Shown: piece after piece, positions 1-9,149 of the stretch
Layout of the letters: every line of letters starts with the position of its first letter
Position numbering within the stretch: position 1 is the first letter of the stretch
From: JAOABV01 sp039801465
Lineage (GTDB): Bacteria; Hydrothermota; Tepidihabitantia; Tepidihabitantales; CAIPLT01
DNA length: 64,000 nt
Assembly (NCBI GenBank): GCA_039801465.1
Contig: JBDRUT010000010.1
Coordinates: 5,435 to 69,434 of the forward strand
Direction: 5' to 3'
The notes under the pieces: generated by a model
The model's input: only the letters and a program-made list of their open reading frames with translations
Databases searched by the model: none
What the model was told of the DNA's origin: nothing
Made by a program: the position numbers and the translations under genes

Positions 1-2
1 AC

Positions 3-1247
3 CAAACCATAACTCACAAAACGGATTTTATTAGCGGTGTGTATTATCCGTCAATATCGCAAAATGATAGTATATTAGCCTTTAGTTATTATACAAACCA
101 GGGTTGGGATGTTTGTGTAATAAGAGACCCATTTTCTCAAATTCCCCGGATAAAACCAATAGCAAAGCCAATAGATATTGTTGCAATGCCTAAATCATCA
201 GAAATTTATCAAGCCACAGGCATTGATTATAATAAAGTTAGTGCATATCAATTTACTTTAACGCCGGATTACGGAATTGGTTCTGCCGGCTATTCGACTC
301 AAGGTGGTTTTTCTGGAATCGTGAACTTAGTGCTAAGTGATGTCTTAGGAAATCACAGATTTTACTTACAAACTGAACTGTATAAAGATATTTCTAACTC
401 TAATATCTTCTTTTACTATTGGAATTTAAACAAACGGACTGATTGGGGTTTGGGCTTAATCCAATATTTTGATTATTTTGGAAGATATCCAGACTCAATT
501 CATATTATTCGCAATCGCGGTGCTGAATTGTTTAGTTCTTATCCCTTAGATAAATTTACACGATTTGAACTCGGAACTATTGGATATTGGAGTGATAACT
601 ACTTAGTAAATTTTTCTAATGGCCAATATGACTATAGTAAAGATAGAACTCTTCTTTTATCCGAGGCATTTGTTTTTGATAATACTATTTGGAGTGATTG
701 GGGCCCAATAAAAGGTATACGCACGCGTTTAGAAACTTATCAAACCTTACCTTTTTCCAGTTATAAATTTTATACGACCTATTTAGATTTTAGAAACTAT
801 TTTAAGTTATCGAAGAGATATACATTAGCCAATTGGATATTCGGTATCAGTAGTTTCGGTTTGAATCCCGAACTATTTTATTTAGGTGGCGAAAATATTC
901 GGGGTTATGATTATGGAGAGTTTTACTATCAACCAAGTAATAAAGTTCTTATGGCAATAATTGAGTTGCGTCATCCTTTCATTGACCGATTAAAGATTGC
1001 CTATCCAATACCGATTGACATCAGAAATATCCGGGGCGTAACATTTTTCGATGCTGGTATGGTATTTAATGAACCAGTAATAATTTATCGGTCCGGCAGC
1101 GGTTTTGAAGACTTAAAATTAGGCGTCGGAGCCGGACTTAGAATTCAAATCTCTTATTTTATATTAAAATTTGATTTTGCCAAACCACTTTCTCAAACTC
1201 CAAACCGGAATTGGAAGTTCTATTTTAGTATTGGGACTGACTTCTAA
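3..1247 (+). CDS. TolB-like / Omp85-type outer membrane barrel protein (5' truncated by window edge)
   Basis: The reading frame enters from the left edge, so only the last ~415 residues are visible; the GTG at 39 is internal, not a believable start. The first ~35 residues (YYPSISQNDSILAFSYY, then WDV) look like one blade of a TolB/PD40 beta-propeller. The rest is aromatic-rich, alternating beta-strand sequence with GGENIRGYDYGEF, which recalls the RGF/RGY loop of Omp85 barrels, and it ends in FYFSIGTDF with the terminal Phe typical of outer-membrane barrels. Likely role: surface-exposed or outer-membrane protein of the TolB-propeller plus BamA-like barrel class; substrate unknown. A short diverged copy of its 3' end lies at 1381-1416. 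Confidence 0.75.
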   Translation, partial: QTITHKTDFISGVYYPSISQNDSILAFSYYTNQGWDVCVIRDPFSQIPRIKPIAKPIDIVAMPKSSEIYQATGIDYNKVSAYQFTLTPDYGIGSAGYSTQGGFSGIVNLVLSDVLGNHRFYLQTELYKDISNSNIFFYYWNLNKRTDWGLGLIQYFDYFGRYPDSIHIIRNRGAELFSSYPLDKFTRFELGTIGYWSDNYLVNFSNGQYDYSKDRTLLLSEAFVFDNTIWSDWGPIKGIRTRLETYQTLPFSSYKFYTTYLDFRNYFKLSKRYTLANWIFGISSFGLNPELFYLGGENIRGYDYGEFYYQPSNKVLMAIIELRHPFIDRLKIAYPIPIDIRNIRGVTFFDAGMVFNEPVIIYRSGSGFEDLKLGVGAGLRIQISYFILKFDFAKPLSQTPNRNWKFYFSIGTDF

Positions 1248-1380
1248 TATCCATTTTCAATTATTTTCAATTATAAAATTCTCTTGATGCTTGTCGCCTG
1301 ATCCTCAACGCCTTATGCTAAAAATCTAATAACTTCTAATCGCTCTCTCCAATTATAAAATCCGCTCTACTGGGTTTTAT

Positions 1381-1416
1381 GAGAAATTCTATTTTAGTAT
1401 CGGTTCTGATTTATAA
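1381..1416 (+). pseudogene. Echo of the 3' end of the Omp85-like gene
   Basis: Reads EKFYFSIGSDL-stop against WKFYFSIGTDF-stop at the end of the gene 135 bp upstream. Of 11 codons, four differ silently and three change the residue; the stop is kept. No open frame leads into it, so it is a relic of a homologue's tail and not a gene. Confidence 0.6.
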
Positions 1417-1755
1417 AGCATTCCTTAAATTATAAAGTGTTATCCAATCTGCTTTCTTTGTGGGTAACAAGCAATGTTATTATAATCGCCATAAAAATTC
1501 TTGGTATTAAAGAAATTTAATCTGCCGTTTAATACTATATGGTTTTAATAACTTGCCAACGGTCCAATTAATTGAAACATCTATATTAACGCGATTTAAC
1601 CCATTGATTAATAATAAGTTTTTATATTATCTCTGACTATATTATTAATAAAATTTGGCATAACAAAATGCCTTCAGCGCTAAAAATCACAAAAAACGAA
1701 AAGGAAAAAAACGAAACATCAAAATTAGGAATGTAAAATTGATAAGGAGGAATAA

Positions 1756-1824
1756 ATGTGGCTCAATTTGAATCGAAAAGGGCAAGATCTTAAAGTATTA
1801 TTATTTTTACTTTCTAAGTCGTAA
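1756..1824 (+). CDS. 22-residue ORF with a strong Shine-Dalgarno
   Basis: AAGGAGG ends five bases before ATG, giving a peptide that begins MWLNLNRKG and ends LLFLLSKS. The ribosome site is better than that of many real genes here, but the product is tiny, resembles nothing I know and lies in decayed sequence. It could be the surviving start of a lost gene or a small peptide gene. Low confidence that it is functional. Confidence 0.2.
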   Translation: MWLNLNRKGQDLKVLLFLLSKS

Positions 1825-2049
1825 TGCTTGCAAGTAATAACAAGAAAACTAATATCGACCCAATATCAGTTGCCAGAAACCAGAATTCTTCACCGGTTTT
1901 TGATATAACCCGGATTCAAGCCAAAAGTCAAAGTTTCTTTCTGAAATAGTGGCGGAGTTTTGAACAAATTCTGTTGTAGCCTGTTTGAAAAATAACCTTA
2001 CAAATAAACAAAGCCATGTCTTAAGAATAGTTCTCGAAGCTTTTGGTTT

Positions 2050-2190
2050 CTAAAAGGTTAGAAATAGACTTTAAGATATTATATTAGACAATTAAGCTAA
2101 CCGATAGGCGACCTGGTATGGGGTTTTTAGGGTAATAAATGGCTTTTAATACCCAGAGATTTGGCTGGTCCGACCCTAGCCCTGCGTAAA
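2050..2190 (-). repeat. GC-rich dispersed intergenic element, copy 1
   Basis: On the minus strand this stretch contains GGGCTAGGGTCGG, then about 70 bases later ATACCAGGTCGCCTATC followed by GGTTAGCTTAATTGTC and ATATCTTAAAGTCTAT. The same blocks in the same order occur on the plus strand at 45160-45300, and a more diverged version at 18420-18515. It does not code for protein. A structured RNA or a mobile repeat are both possible. Confidence 0.6.
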
Positions 2191-2361
2191 AACCTTTTTG
2201 CCCATTCTAATTTTCTAAGTTAACCTTTTAACCTTAATAATCTTAGATAAACCGTTTAACCAAATCGAATCTCTTTTTGCTTAAAATATCCGGGTCAATA
2301 CTTTTGTTATAAACCTTAAATAAACCGAAACACAGAATTTTGGTAGATGAGATTGTGTCTC

Positions 2362-2389
2362 TTGACTTTTAGATGCATTTAAGTATAAT
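2362..2389 (+). promoter_or_regulatory. Sigma70-like promoter of the 3D-domain gene
   Basis: TTGACT, 16-base spacer, TATAAT. The expected transcription start (about 2396) falls directly on the ATG at 2397, so the mRNA would be leaderless. The upstream ATG at 2373 lies inside the promoter spacer. Confidence 0.6.
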
Positions 2390-2396
2390 TAACACT

Positions 2397-3152
2397 ATGA
2401 TTTATAAACTGAAACCTTATGGACTGAATCAAATGCCATTGGAATTTTGGCAGAGAAGTAATACTTTTGGTAATAAACTGTTGAGAATTTTACCCGTTTT
2501 ATTAATTTTTGAAATGTTTTGCCTTAATCGGCCAATTATCCAAAATGATGCGAAATATTTACAACCGACTGAAAATCAAAAGGTAAGCGAAAAAGAGCCA
2601 AGTTCAATTTATCCGCTTCTGGAATCATTAAAAGTTACTGATTACCGTGCTGGTGAAATGAAGTACCTTGGTAAATTTAGGATTACTTTTTATTGGATTG
2701 TAAGAGAAGCTGATTATTTAGGACCTAAAACTACACCATTGTATTTAGAGAATGGTCAACTTTTGGGTTATTTCCCTTATAAATTCGTAAAGGATTTCAA
2801 AAAAGAGTCTTGTGCTGAGTTAAAAGATGGTAGACGCATTAGTTATTTGAAAAGAATTAATAAAGTTAGGGTTGTTAATGAATTTTTAGGTCATAGTGGC
2901 TATTGTATTACGCCAATGGCCTCAGTTGCGGTAGACCCATCAGTTATTCCGTTGGGTTCAAAACTGTTTATCCCGGTTCTTACCACTATTAAAAATGACC
3001 GGCATAATGGTATTGTTTATGCTCATGATATCGGTTCTCTAATTAATGGGCACTCAATAGACATATTTGTCGGGTATAAGGAGAATGTTAATCTTTTAAC
3101 CAGTGTCGGAATCAATAGTTCAAACCTGGTAGATGTCTATCTTCTGGACTAA
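2397..3152 (+). CDS. 3D-domain protein (MltA-C-like, cell-wall associated)
   Basis: About 251 residues. A hydrophobic N-terminal segment (LLRILPVLLIFEMFCL, residues ~28-43) suggests a signal peptide or anchor, so the protein acts outside the cytoplasm. The C-terminal ~75 residues carry the 3D fold signature: ASVAVDPSVIPLGSKLFIP, then YAHDIGSLINGHSIDIF, with the three conserved Asp residues. The 3D domain is shared with the C-terminal catalytic domain of MltA lytic transglycosylases and with Gram-positive resuscitation-type proteins, so peptidoglycan cleavage is the likely role; no MltA barrel domain is seen. I chose ATG 2397 and not 2373 because 2373 lies within the promoter. Confidence 0.7.
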   Translation: MIYKLKPYGLNQMPLEFWQRSNTFGNKLLRILPVLLIFEMFCLNRPIIQNDAKYLQPTENQKVSEKEPSSIYPLLESLKVTDYRAGEMKYLGKFRITFYWIVREADYLGPKTTPLYLENGQLLGYFPYKFVKDFKKESCAELKDGRRISYLKRINKVRVVNEFLGHSGYCITPMASVAVDPSVIPLGSKLFIPVLTTIKNDRHNGIVYAHDIGSLINGHSIDIFVGYKENVNLLTSVGINSSNLVDVYLLD

Positions 3153-3216
3153 TACACTTATTATCCTCCTTTAACAAAGCAAGACCCGACATACCTATCT
3201 AATTAAAAGTAAAAGA

Positions 3217-4077
3217 TTATTGACGGTTAATAGTTTTAAATCTATCTGGTTCAATCTGTTGGAACAGGTCCCTTGCATTATATAACCAATCCTTTTGAGC
3301 AATATATTTAAGTGTCACATCTTGCCACCATTGTTGGTAGAGTCCCTTAAAGGTTACAACTTGAATTGTATTAGAAGAACTCAGAACCGATAACAACTTA
3401 TTAAACTTGGTTTGGCTGAAGTCAGTAAAAACCAATGGGTTAGGTGTTATCCGATGGAATACTAAAACGGTTATTTTATTATTTTTAATATGGTCTAATA
3501 TTTCTGATATGCTGGTTGACATTCTAACTTCTTTGATTGGGATAAGAAAACGGTCGGTCCACAGATTTACTTCTCCCCATTTACAGCTCCGGGCTAATTT
3601 ATAACCTGAGGTTTTTACCAAATCGACAATATAGGAATTTGTATATCCGTAGGGATATATGAAAGTGATAACTTCTTGACCAAAAAGTGATTCCAGCAAA
3701 ACTTTAGATTGGGAAATCTCATATTTTGCAGATTCTTTACTAATATTTTGTAAATTCAGATGTCGGACTGAATGGCTGGCTATTTCTACATCTGCTGAAT
3801 TAAGCATATTTTTGATTTCTCCTTGATTCATATAGGAATAAGGTGAAGCATTTGCTCGCGCATTACCGGGTTTGGTATATGAAGCAATTAATCCGATAAC
3901 AAATGGCACCTTATAATGTTTTAATTGGGGGAAAGCGTATTTATATACTGCATAAAAGCCATCGTCAAAACAGATTACAACTTGTTTTTTAGACCACTGT
4001 GAGTTTCCATGAATATAAGCATTAGAGAACAAGAAACTTATTAGAAGCAACTTGATTATAATTTTGATATATACCAA
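3217..4077 (-). CDS. Polysaccharide deacetylase (NodB-like) family protein
   Basis: Signal-peptide-like start (IKIIIKLLLISFLFSNAY) followed by a NodB homology domain: VVICFDDGFYAVYKYAFPQL (metal/catalytic Asp pair), EIASHSVRHLNL (SHSxxH zinc site) and FIYPYGYTNSYI. This family removes acetyl groups from extracytoplasmic polysaccharides such as peptidoglycan or poly-N-acetylglucosamine. The frame stays open back to 4200, but that would overlap ruvB by 110 bases; a TTG at 4077, 13 bases after the ruvB stop and just before the signal peptide, is the more sensible start. Last gene of the yebC-ruv gene string, probably by position and not function. Confidence 0.7.
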   Translation of the reverse strand: MVYIKIIIKLLLISFLFSNAYIHGNSQWSKKQVVICFDDGFYAVYKYAFPQLKHYKVPFVIGLIASYTKPGNARANASPYSYMNQGEIKNMLNSADVEIASHSVRHLNLQNISKESAKYEISQSKVLLESLFGQEVITFIYPYGYTNSYIVDLVKTSGYKLARSCKWGEVNLWTDRFLIPIKEVRMSTSISEILDHIKNNKITVLVFHRITPNPLVFTDFSQTKFNKLLSVLSSSNTIQVVTFKGLYQQWWQDVTLKYIAQKDWLYNARDLFQQIEPDRFKTINRQ

Positions 4078-4090
4078 TTGATTTGCCGTA

Positions 4091-5128
4091 TTAGGGTTTA
4101 GTAAAGCCAATATGAATCTGTCTTTTTGACTTTCTGCCAAAATATTGATATGCGGTCTCTGTGACTTCTCGACCCCGAGGCGTTCGTTGGAGAAAGCCAA
4201 TTTGGACTAAATAAGGCTCATAAACCTCTTCAATTGTTTCCGCATTCTCTCCTAAGGCGACAGATAAAGTGTTTATTCCGACTGGCCCGCCACTAAATTT
4301 CTCCATAATGGTCATAATAATTCTTTTATCCATTTCATCTAAGCCGTTTTTATCAATCTCTAATTTTTCTAATGCATATTCAGCAATTGTTTTATCAATA
4401 ATTGGTTTTTTTCCCACTTGAGCAAAATCTCGGACCCTGCGTAAAAGACGGTTAGCAATTCTTGGTGTTCCGCGGCTACGATTGGCTATTTCCATTGCTC
4501 CTTCATCATCAATTTCAATGCCTAATATCTTGGCTGACCGCTTTATGATTTGAAACAAGTCTTGAGCGGAATAATAATCTAATCGAAATGAAATGCCAAA
4601 CCGCGCTCTTAAAGGCGCGGTTAATAAGCCGGAACGAGTTGTGGCACCGACTAAAGTGAAATTATTAATCGGTATTTTGCAGGTGCGGGCACCAGGACCT
4701 TTATCTAACATAATATCAATTAAAAACTCATCCAATGCCGGATAAAGATATTCTTCTACGGTCTTATTGGTGCGGTGAATTTCATCAATAAATAGAATAT
4801 CTTTTTCACCCAGATTAGTTAAAATTCCACATAAGTCCAAAGGTCTTTCTAAAACTGAACCAGTGGTTGACTTAATGTTTGTCATCATTTCTTTGGCAAT
4901 GATATAGGCTAAAGTCGTTTTTCCGAGTCCGGATGGGCCGAATAAAAGGACATGTTCTAAGGGTTCATTTCTCTGTTTAGCCGCAGAGATAAAGACTGCA
5001 AGATTTTCTTTAATTTTTTGTTGACCAATGAATTCTGCCAGTGAAGTCGGTCGTAATTTTATATCAAAAACTTCTTCACCTTCTAACTTCTTCGGCGAAA
5101 TTATCCGAGTGTGATTTGCTGTCGGCAT
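4091..5128 (-). CDS. ruvB: Holliday junction branch migration helicase RuvB
   Basis: 345 residues, usual RuvB length. Walker A GPSGLGKTT at ~64-72, Walker B FIDEIHR at ~113-119, sensor LVGATTRSGLLTAPLRARFG, and a C-terminal winged helix with FLQRTPRGREVTE. RuvB is the hexameric AAA+ motor that drives branch migration with RuvA at recombination intermediates in the cytoplasm. It follows ruvA after about 120 bases and sits in the yebC-ruvC-ruvA-ruvB order common in bacteria. ATG start at 5128. Confidence 0.97.
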   Translation of the reverse strand: MPTANHTRIISPKKLEGEEVFDIKLRPTSLAEFIGQQKIKENLAVFISAAKQRNEPLEHVLLFGPSGLGKTTLAYIIAKEMMTNIKSTTGSVLERPLDLCGILTNLGEKDILFIDEIHRTNKTVEEYLYPALDEFLIDIMLDKGPGARTCKIPINNFTLVGATTRSGLLTAPLRARFGISFRLDYYSAQDLFQIIKRSAKILGIEIDDEGAMEIANRSRGTPRIANRLLRRVRDFAQVGKKPIIDKTIAEYALEKLEIDKNGLDEMDKRIIMTIMEKFSGGPVGINTLSVALGENAETIEEVYEPYLVQIGFLQRTPRGREVTETAYQYFGRKSKRQIHIGFTKP

Positions 5129-5248
5129 AAGAGTTAAATGTCTTAATTATACATTTTATAATGCAATATCTTATGTTCTTGGCCTAACATATTGTTCGGT
5201 ATTTGAAGCATATTGGGTATATGCATTATAATCATCGTTAAATATTAC

Positions 5249-5809
5249 CTATATACTTTGTGTCTTAAGAACTAACCTGATAATCTCGGCAACTGGTTTA
5301 GAATTAACATCAGGAATTGCTGACAATTTTTGTAATGCTTCTTTACGAGTGAAACCTAAAGCCATAAGAGCTTCTAAAGCAGTATGTTGGACTTCTGGAG
5401 TCGAGGTTGTTTCTTCTACAGATTTGCGAAGATTGAAGATTATCATTTCCGCTTTTTTCTTGCCAATGCCAGAAATTGCCTTAAAGACTTCGGTTTTACC
5501 ATGACTAATTGCGCTATGTATCTCTTCCGGTGTCAATCGGGAAAGAATATTAAGTGCTGCACGTGCTCCGACGCCCGGGACTTTTAATAAAAGATTAAAA
5601 GTATCCCGTTCTTCTTTTTTTATAAACCCGTATAGTTCCAAGTTATCATGGGAAAAGATTGGCTGGACGAGAAGTGTTGCTATAGAATCAATTGCTAAAG
5701 TTTGCGCTACCGGGAAAGGCACATTAACTAAAAAGCCAATGCCGGCACAGTCAATTACAACATTAGTGATGTTTTTGGATACAACTTTACCATGTAAAAT
5801 TGAAATCAT
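5249..5809 (-). CDS. ruvA: Holliday junction DNA-binding protein RuvA
   Basis: 186 residues. N-terminal OB fold beginning MISILHGKVVSK, central helix-hairpin-helix pair (LLKVPGVGARAALNIL and AISGIGKKKAEMII) that contacts DNA, and a C-terminal ~45-residue domain (EALMALGFTRKEALQKL) that binds RuvB. It forms the tetrameric platform on four-way junctions. It lies between ruvC (about 170-base gap) and ruvB on the minus strand. Confidence 0.96.
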   Translation of the reverse strand: MISILHGKVVSKNITNVVIDCAGIGFLVNVPFPVAQTLAIDSIATLLVQPIFSHDNLELYGFIKKEERDTFNLLLKVPGVGARAALNILSRLTPEEIHSAISHGKTEVFKAISGIGKKKAEMIIFNLRKSVEETTSTPEVQHTALEALMALGFTRKEALQKLSAIPDVNSKPVAEIIRLVLKTQSI

Positions 5810-5978
5810 TGCAGTTTTCTCAATTTAGCATCAACATTGATTAATTGATGCGTGCTTACTTTTACAATTATTTAGAGATACCACTTTTTTCGGTAAGATC
5901 TAATAATTTGACCGGCAATCAAGTCCATCGTCAAATGGTTGTTTTTAGCATCCTTGTTACAAATAGTCTCAAGTGCCT

Positions 5979-6482
5979 TCACGACTTACTTCTCAATTTA
6001 ATTTCTGTATCTAAGAGACTAAAAGTATAGGCAACTGCAAGGGCATCTGAGGCATGCTCATTAAGTTCATTAGAGATCCGAAAGATGTTTTTTACCATAA
6101 ATTTAATCTGTTGTTTTGAAGCCCGACCATTACCAGTCAATGCTTTTTTTACTCGTGCTGGTGTAATTTCGACAATTGGAATCTTTTTCTTAGATAAAAG
6201 AAAAAAGAGTGCACCACGTAAATGTGCAGAATAAATAACACTACGAGCAGATTCTTTCTTAAAAAATAAGGTTTCAATCGCACAAATTGTCGGCGAATAT
6301 TGATTAATCTTTTTTTGTAGCAATCTTAAAATTTGATTGATTCGCTCAGCTAATGGTTTTGTGATATCCGACTTAATAATGCCGTAATCAACACATCGGT
6401 CTTCTCTAACAATTCCATAACCAGTTGCGGAAAGTCCTGGATCAAGACCAATTACGACGTGTGGTTTATGCAATTTTAACAC
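5979..6482 (-). CDS. ruvC: Holliday junction resolvase RuvC
   Basis: 167 residues from a GTG start. RNase H-like fold with catalytic acidic residues at Asp14 (GLDPGLSATGYG), Glu70 (CAIETLFF), and the C-terminal HASDALAVA pair (His143/Asp146). RuvC cuts four-way junctions symmetrically after RuvAB migration. The region between it and yebC holds a 45-bp tandem repeat. Confidence 0.96.
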   Translation of the reverse strand: MLKLHKPHVVIGLDPGLSATGYGIVREDRCVDYGIIKSDITKPLAERINQILRLLQKKINQYSPTICAIETLFFKKESARSVIYSAHLRGALFFLLSKKKIPIVEITPARVKKALTGNGRASKQQIKFMVKNIFRISNELNEHASDALAVAYTFSLLDTEIKLRSKS

Positions 6483-6497
6483 AAATTTATCTCAAAG

Positions 6498-6634
6498 CAT
6501 CCGATCCGGATTTTTACCAATTGGATTGAACACCGCGTTGGTCATCCAATATGGATTTTTATCAATAAGATTAAAGACCGCATCAGTCATACGAACCGAA
6601 TTTTTATTTAAGAAATCGAAGAGCGTATCTTCAT
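6498..6634. repeat. Degenerate 45-bp tandem repeat, three units, between yebC and ruvC
   Basis: Units start at 6498, 6543 and 6588, each opening with CAT and containing a GATTTTTA-like core. Read on the minus strand they keep one frame and give 15-residue repeats (TLFDFLNKNSVRMTD, AVFNLIDKNPYWMTN, AVFNPIGKNPDRML-stop). An in-frame ATG gives a 32-residue ORF at 6492-6590 with no ribosome site. Unit length divisible by three and peptide-level conservation suggest the repeat was once coding. Confidence 0.55.
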
Positions 6635-6675
6635 AGTATATAATCTTAACGAATCTTTTTCTGGTAGATTTCGTA

Positions 6676-7440
6676 TTATTCTTTAAGAACTTCTTGAGAG
6701 ACCTTTTCCATTATCTCATCCGAAATATCGAAATTACCAAAGACCTGTTGGACATCATCATGTTCTTCCAGTTGCTCAAACAATTTCAGCACGCGCTCCG
6801 CGGTTTTTTCGTCTAAAGAAACTGTGCTTTGGGGAATACGAGTTAGTTCTGCGTGGCTTATCTGGATATTTTCTTGAGTTAATTTCTTTTTAGCATTATT
6901 GAAATTTTCTGGTGATAGGATAATTTGGTAAGAAGTTGAATCAGTCTTAACATCTTCAGCACCGATTTCTAAAGCAATTGAGAAAATTCTGTCTTCATCA
7001 TATTCCTGACGCGGAATCATAATAATTCCTTTCGGTTGAAACTGCCAAGCAACACAACCAGTGTTACCAAGATTGCCACCATATTTTGAGAAGATGTGAC
7101 GAATTTCTGAAGTCGTGCGATTTTTATTATCGGTAAGCGCACGCACAATTATTGCCACACCACCTGGACCATAACCTTCATATTCGACTTCTTCATAACT
7201 TGTGCCGGGTAATTCGCCGGTTCCTTTTTTAATTGCGCGTTCAATATTTTCCGCAGGCATATTAACTGCTCTGGCGGATTCAACCGCAGTTCGCAATCTG
7301 GGGTTAGCATTAATGTCTCCACCACCAATGCGTGCCGCAGTCGTAATTTCTCTTATCAATTTAGAAAAAAGTCTACCACGTTCAACATCCGCTTTTGCTT
7401 TCTTATGTTTAATTTGTGCCCATTTCGAATGTCCTGACAT
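6676..7440 (-). CDS. yebC: YebC/PmpR (TACO1) family protein
   Basis: 254 residues starting MSGHSKWAQIKHKKAKAD, the family's hallmark N-terminus; VEYEGYGPGGVAIIV and the final DISDEIMEK also fit. YebC proteins were named as transcriptional regulators, while more recent work links them to ribosome function at difficult sequences, like mitochondrial TACO1. First gene of the minus-strand yebC-ruvCAB string; AGGAG lies 8 bases before the ATG. Confidence 0.95.
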   Translation of the reverse strand: MSGHSKWAQIKHKKAKADVERGRLFSKLIREITTAARIGGGDINANPRLRTAVESARAVNMPAENIERAIKKGTGELPGTSYEEVEYEGYGPGGVAIIVRALTDNKNRTTSEIRHIFSKYGGNLGNTGCVAWQFQPKGIIMIPRQEYDEDRIFSIALEIGAEDVKTDSTSYQIILSPENFNNAKKKLTQENIQISHAELTRIPQSTVSLDEKTAERVLKLFEQLEEHDDVQQVFGNFDISDEIMEKVSQEVLKE

Positions 7441-7643
7441 AAAATAACTCCTGTAATAAATGATTTATTAAAATATATTTAGAATCTCAATGATTTTCAT
7501 TTATTATATCTTACACCTGATTACATAAATGTCAAGATTAGATTTTTTTACAATACCTGCAATGGATACACTAAATTTTTACACTTGACATTTTTATATT
7601 AAGTATTAAAATCAAATTAGACGCAGAAAAACCAGGGGATATT

Positions 7644-8885
7644 ATGAAACAGTGCAATTTAGTCTCAATTAAATTTCTATTGTTAATTTTAATCTTTTAT
7701 TCAATAATGGGCAGTGCACTTTTTTGTCAGATGGTTTGGACACAAGCAACAGCATCAGCTGGTTGGACTCCAAGATGTAATCATACATCGGTGGTGTTTA
7801 ATGATAAGATCTGGGTAATTGGTGGTTGGGATGGAAGTTATAAGAATGATGTTTGGTATTCTAATGATGGCGTTAATTGGACCTGTGCAACATCTAATGC
7901 TGAGTGGTCAGGAAGATATCGTCATGCATCAGTTGTTTATGATAATAAAATATGGGTAATCGGTGGTGGAGTTTCTTACAATACCTTTTTAAGAGATGTC
8001 TGGTATTCTACGGATGGAGTGAGTTGGACCTGTGCAACATCTTCTGCGCCCTGGGCAGACCGACAAGGTCTTACTGCAGTGGTCTTTGACAATAAAATGT
8101 GGGTTTTGGGTGGTTGGTCCCGCTATGAGTATCCGCCAATGCCGCCTCTTATTTATTACTATAATGATGTCTGGTATTCAACCAATGGCATCAATTGGAC
8201 ACCTGCAACTTATAATGCGGAATGGCAAGCAAGATATGCTCACGCTTCAGTAGTTTTTAATAATAAAATTTGGGTTTTAGGTGGAAATGTTAGAGACAAT
8301 ATACTAAACGATGTCTGGTATTCAACTAACGGAACACAATGGGTTCAAGCAGTTTCTAATGCTCAATGGTCAACAAGAGCGTATCATTCATCAGTTGCTT
8401 TTGATGATAAAATATGGGTTTTAGGTGGCTCGGGCAATGGTTTACAGAATAATGTTTGGTATTCTTCTGATGGCTCAAATTGGACTCAAGCAACTCCTTC
8501 AGCAAACTGGACAGCAAGAGATGGTCATACTTCAGTCGTCTTTGATAATAAAATGTGGTTAATAGGTGGATATGATGGTAATCGGAAAAATGATGTCTGG
8601 TATTCAACAGGGCTTACCGGTATGGAAGAAAAATCAAGTTTGATTTCTACTATCCATACTTCTCTTAAAATAGTTCCGAATCCGGCGTCTTCGTTTTTCA
8701 TTATCCGTACTCAGTTTTCCGTTGCTGAAGTGACAATTTATAATGTGACCGGCAAAATAATAAAAGTTCAAAAGTTCAACGGTTCAAATGTTCAAAAGAT
8801 TTCGCTTGATGGCATTAAGAGCGGTGTCTATTTTGTTAAGGTGAATGACGAGATGTTAAAGGAGAAGTTGGTTGTAACTAAGTAG
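7644..8885 (+). CDS. Secreted Kelch-repeat protein with Por-type (T9SS) sorting tail
   Basis: 413 residues. Signal peptide at ~1-29 (FLLLILIFYSIMGSALFCQ). Six Kelch-type repeats of about 48-55 residues follow, each with WTxAT, R..H(A/T)SVV, (K)(I/M)WV(I/L)GG and NDVWYS, forming a beta-propeller. After a linker, residues ~345-413 are a type A sorting domain: IVPNPASSFFII, VTIYNVTGKII, ISLDGIKSGVYFVKV. In T9SS organisms such tails direct passage across the outer membrane and cell-surface attachment. Ligand unknown. Monocistronic, with TTGACA at 7585-7590 as a possible -35 box. Confidence 0.85.
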   Translation: MKQCNLVSIKFLLLILIFYSIMGSALFCQMVWTQATASAGWTPRCNHTSVVFNDKIWVIGGWDGSYKNDVWYSNDGVNWTCATSNAEWSGRYRHASVVYDNKIWVIGGGVSYNTFLRDVWYSTDGVSWTCATSSAPWADRQGLTAVVFDNKMWVLGGWSRYEYPPMPPLIYYYNDVWYSTNGINWTPATYNAEWQARYAHASVVFNNKIWVLGGNVRDNILNDVWYSTNGTQWVQAVSNAQWSTRAYHSSVAFDDKIWVLGGSGNGLQNNVWYSSDGSNWTQATPSANWTARDGHTSVVFDNKMWLIGGYDGNRKNDVWYSTGLTGMEEKSSLISTIHTSLKIVPNPASSFFIIRTQFSVAEVTIYNVTGKIIKVQKFNGSNVQKISLDGIKSGVYFVKVNDEMLKEKLVVTK

Positions 8886-8911
8886 TGCAGTGTCATTCTG
8901 ACTCCACTATT

Positions 8912-8995
8912 TGTCATTCTGAGCGATAGCGAAGAATCTCCGGGCGAATATTTCTCAGCATTTGAGATTCTTCCGGCCATGGCCTTAGAATGACA
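8912..8995. repeat. Dispersed inverted repeat (GTCATTCTGAG type)
   Basis: TGTCATTCTGAGCG...GAATCTC at the left end matches, inverted, GAGATTCTTCC...AGAATGACA at the right end, so the whole ~84 bases can fold into one long hairpin. A decayed related stretch follows at about 9059-9142. Such repeats are scattered through intergenic DNA of many environmental bacteria; no transposase is present. Confidence 0.6.
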
Positions 8996-9149
8996 GTTTT
9001 CCCGGTTTTGTACCTTAAGCGAAACGAATGGTTTCCTGCCTGCATCGGGCGAGTCGAATACTGCTCAACATTTGAGATTCTTTATTCGTTTCCTGATAAA
9101 CACAGGCGGGTTCAGTCGCATCGCTCTTTTAGAGTGACAATGTCAACAT

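Larger units (their letters stand above)
1417..2361. other. Long gene-poor interval with one repeat element
   Basis: About 0.95 kb with stops in all frames. It holds a 22-codon ORF with a good ribosome binding site (1756-1824) and one copy of a GC-rich dispersed element on the minus strand (about 2050-2190). I see no other gene; this looks like decayed sequence. Confidence 0.5.

Noticed and set aside
7583..7613. Complete promoter of the Kelch gene
   Set aside because: TTGACA is perfect, but no good -10 box lies 16-18 bases downstream.
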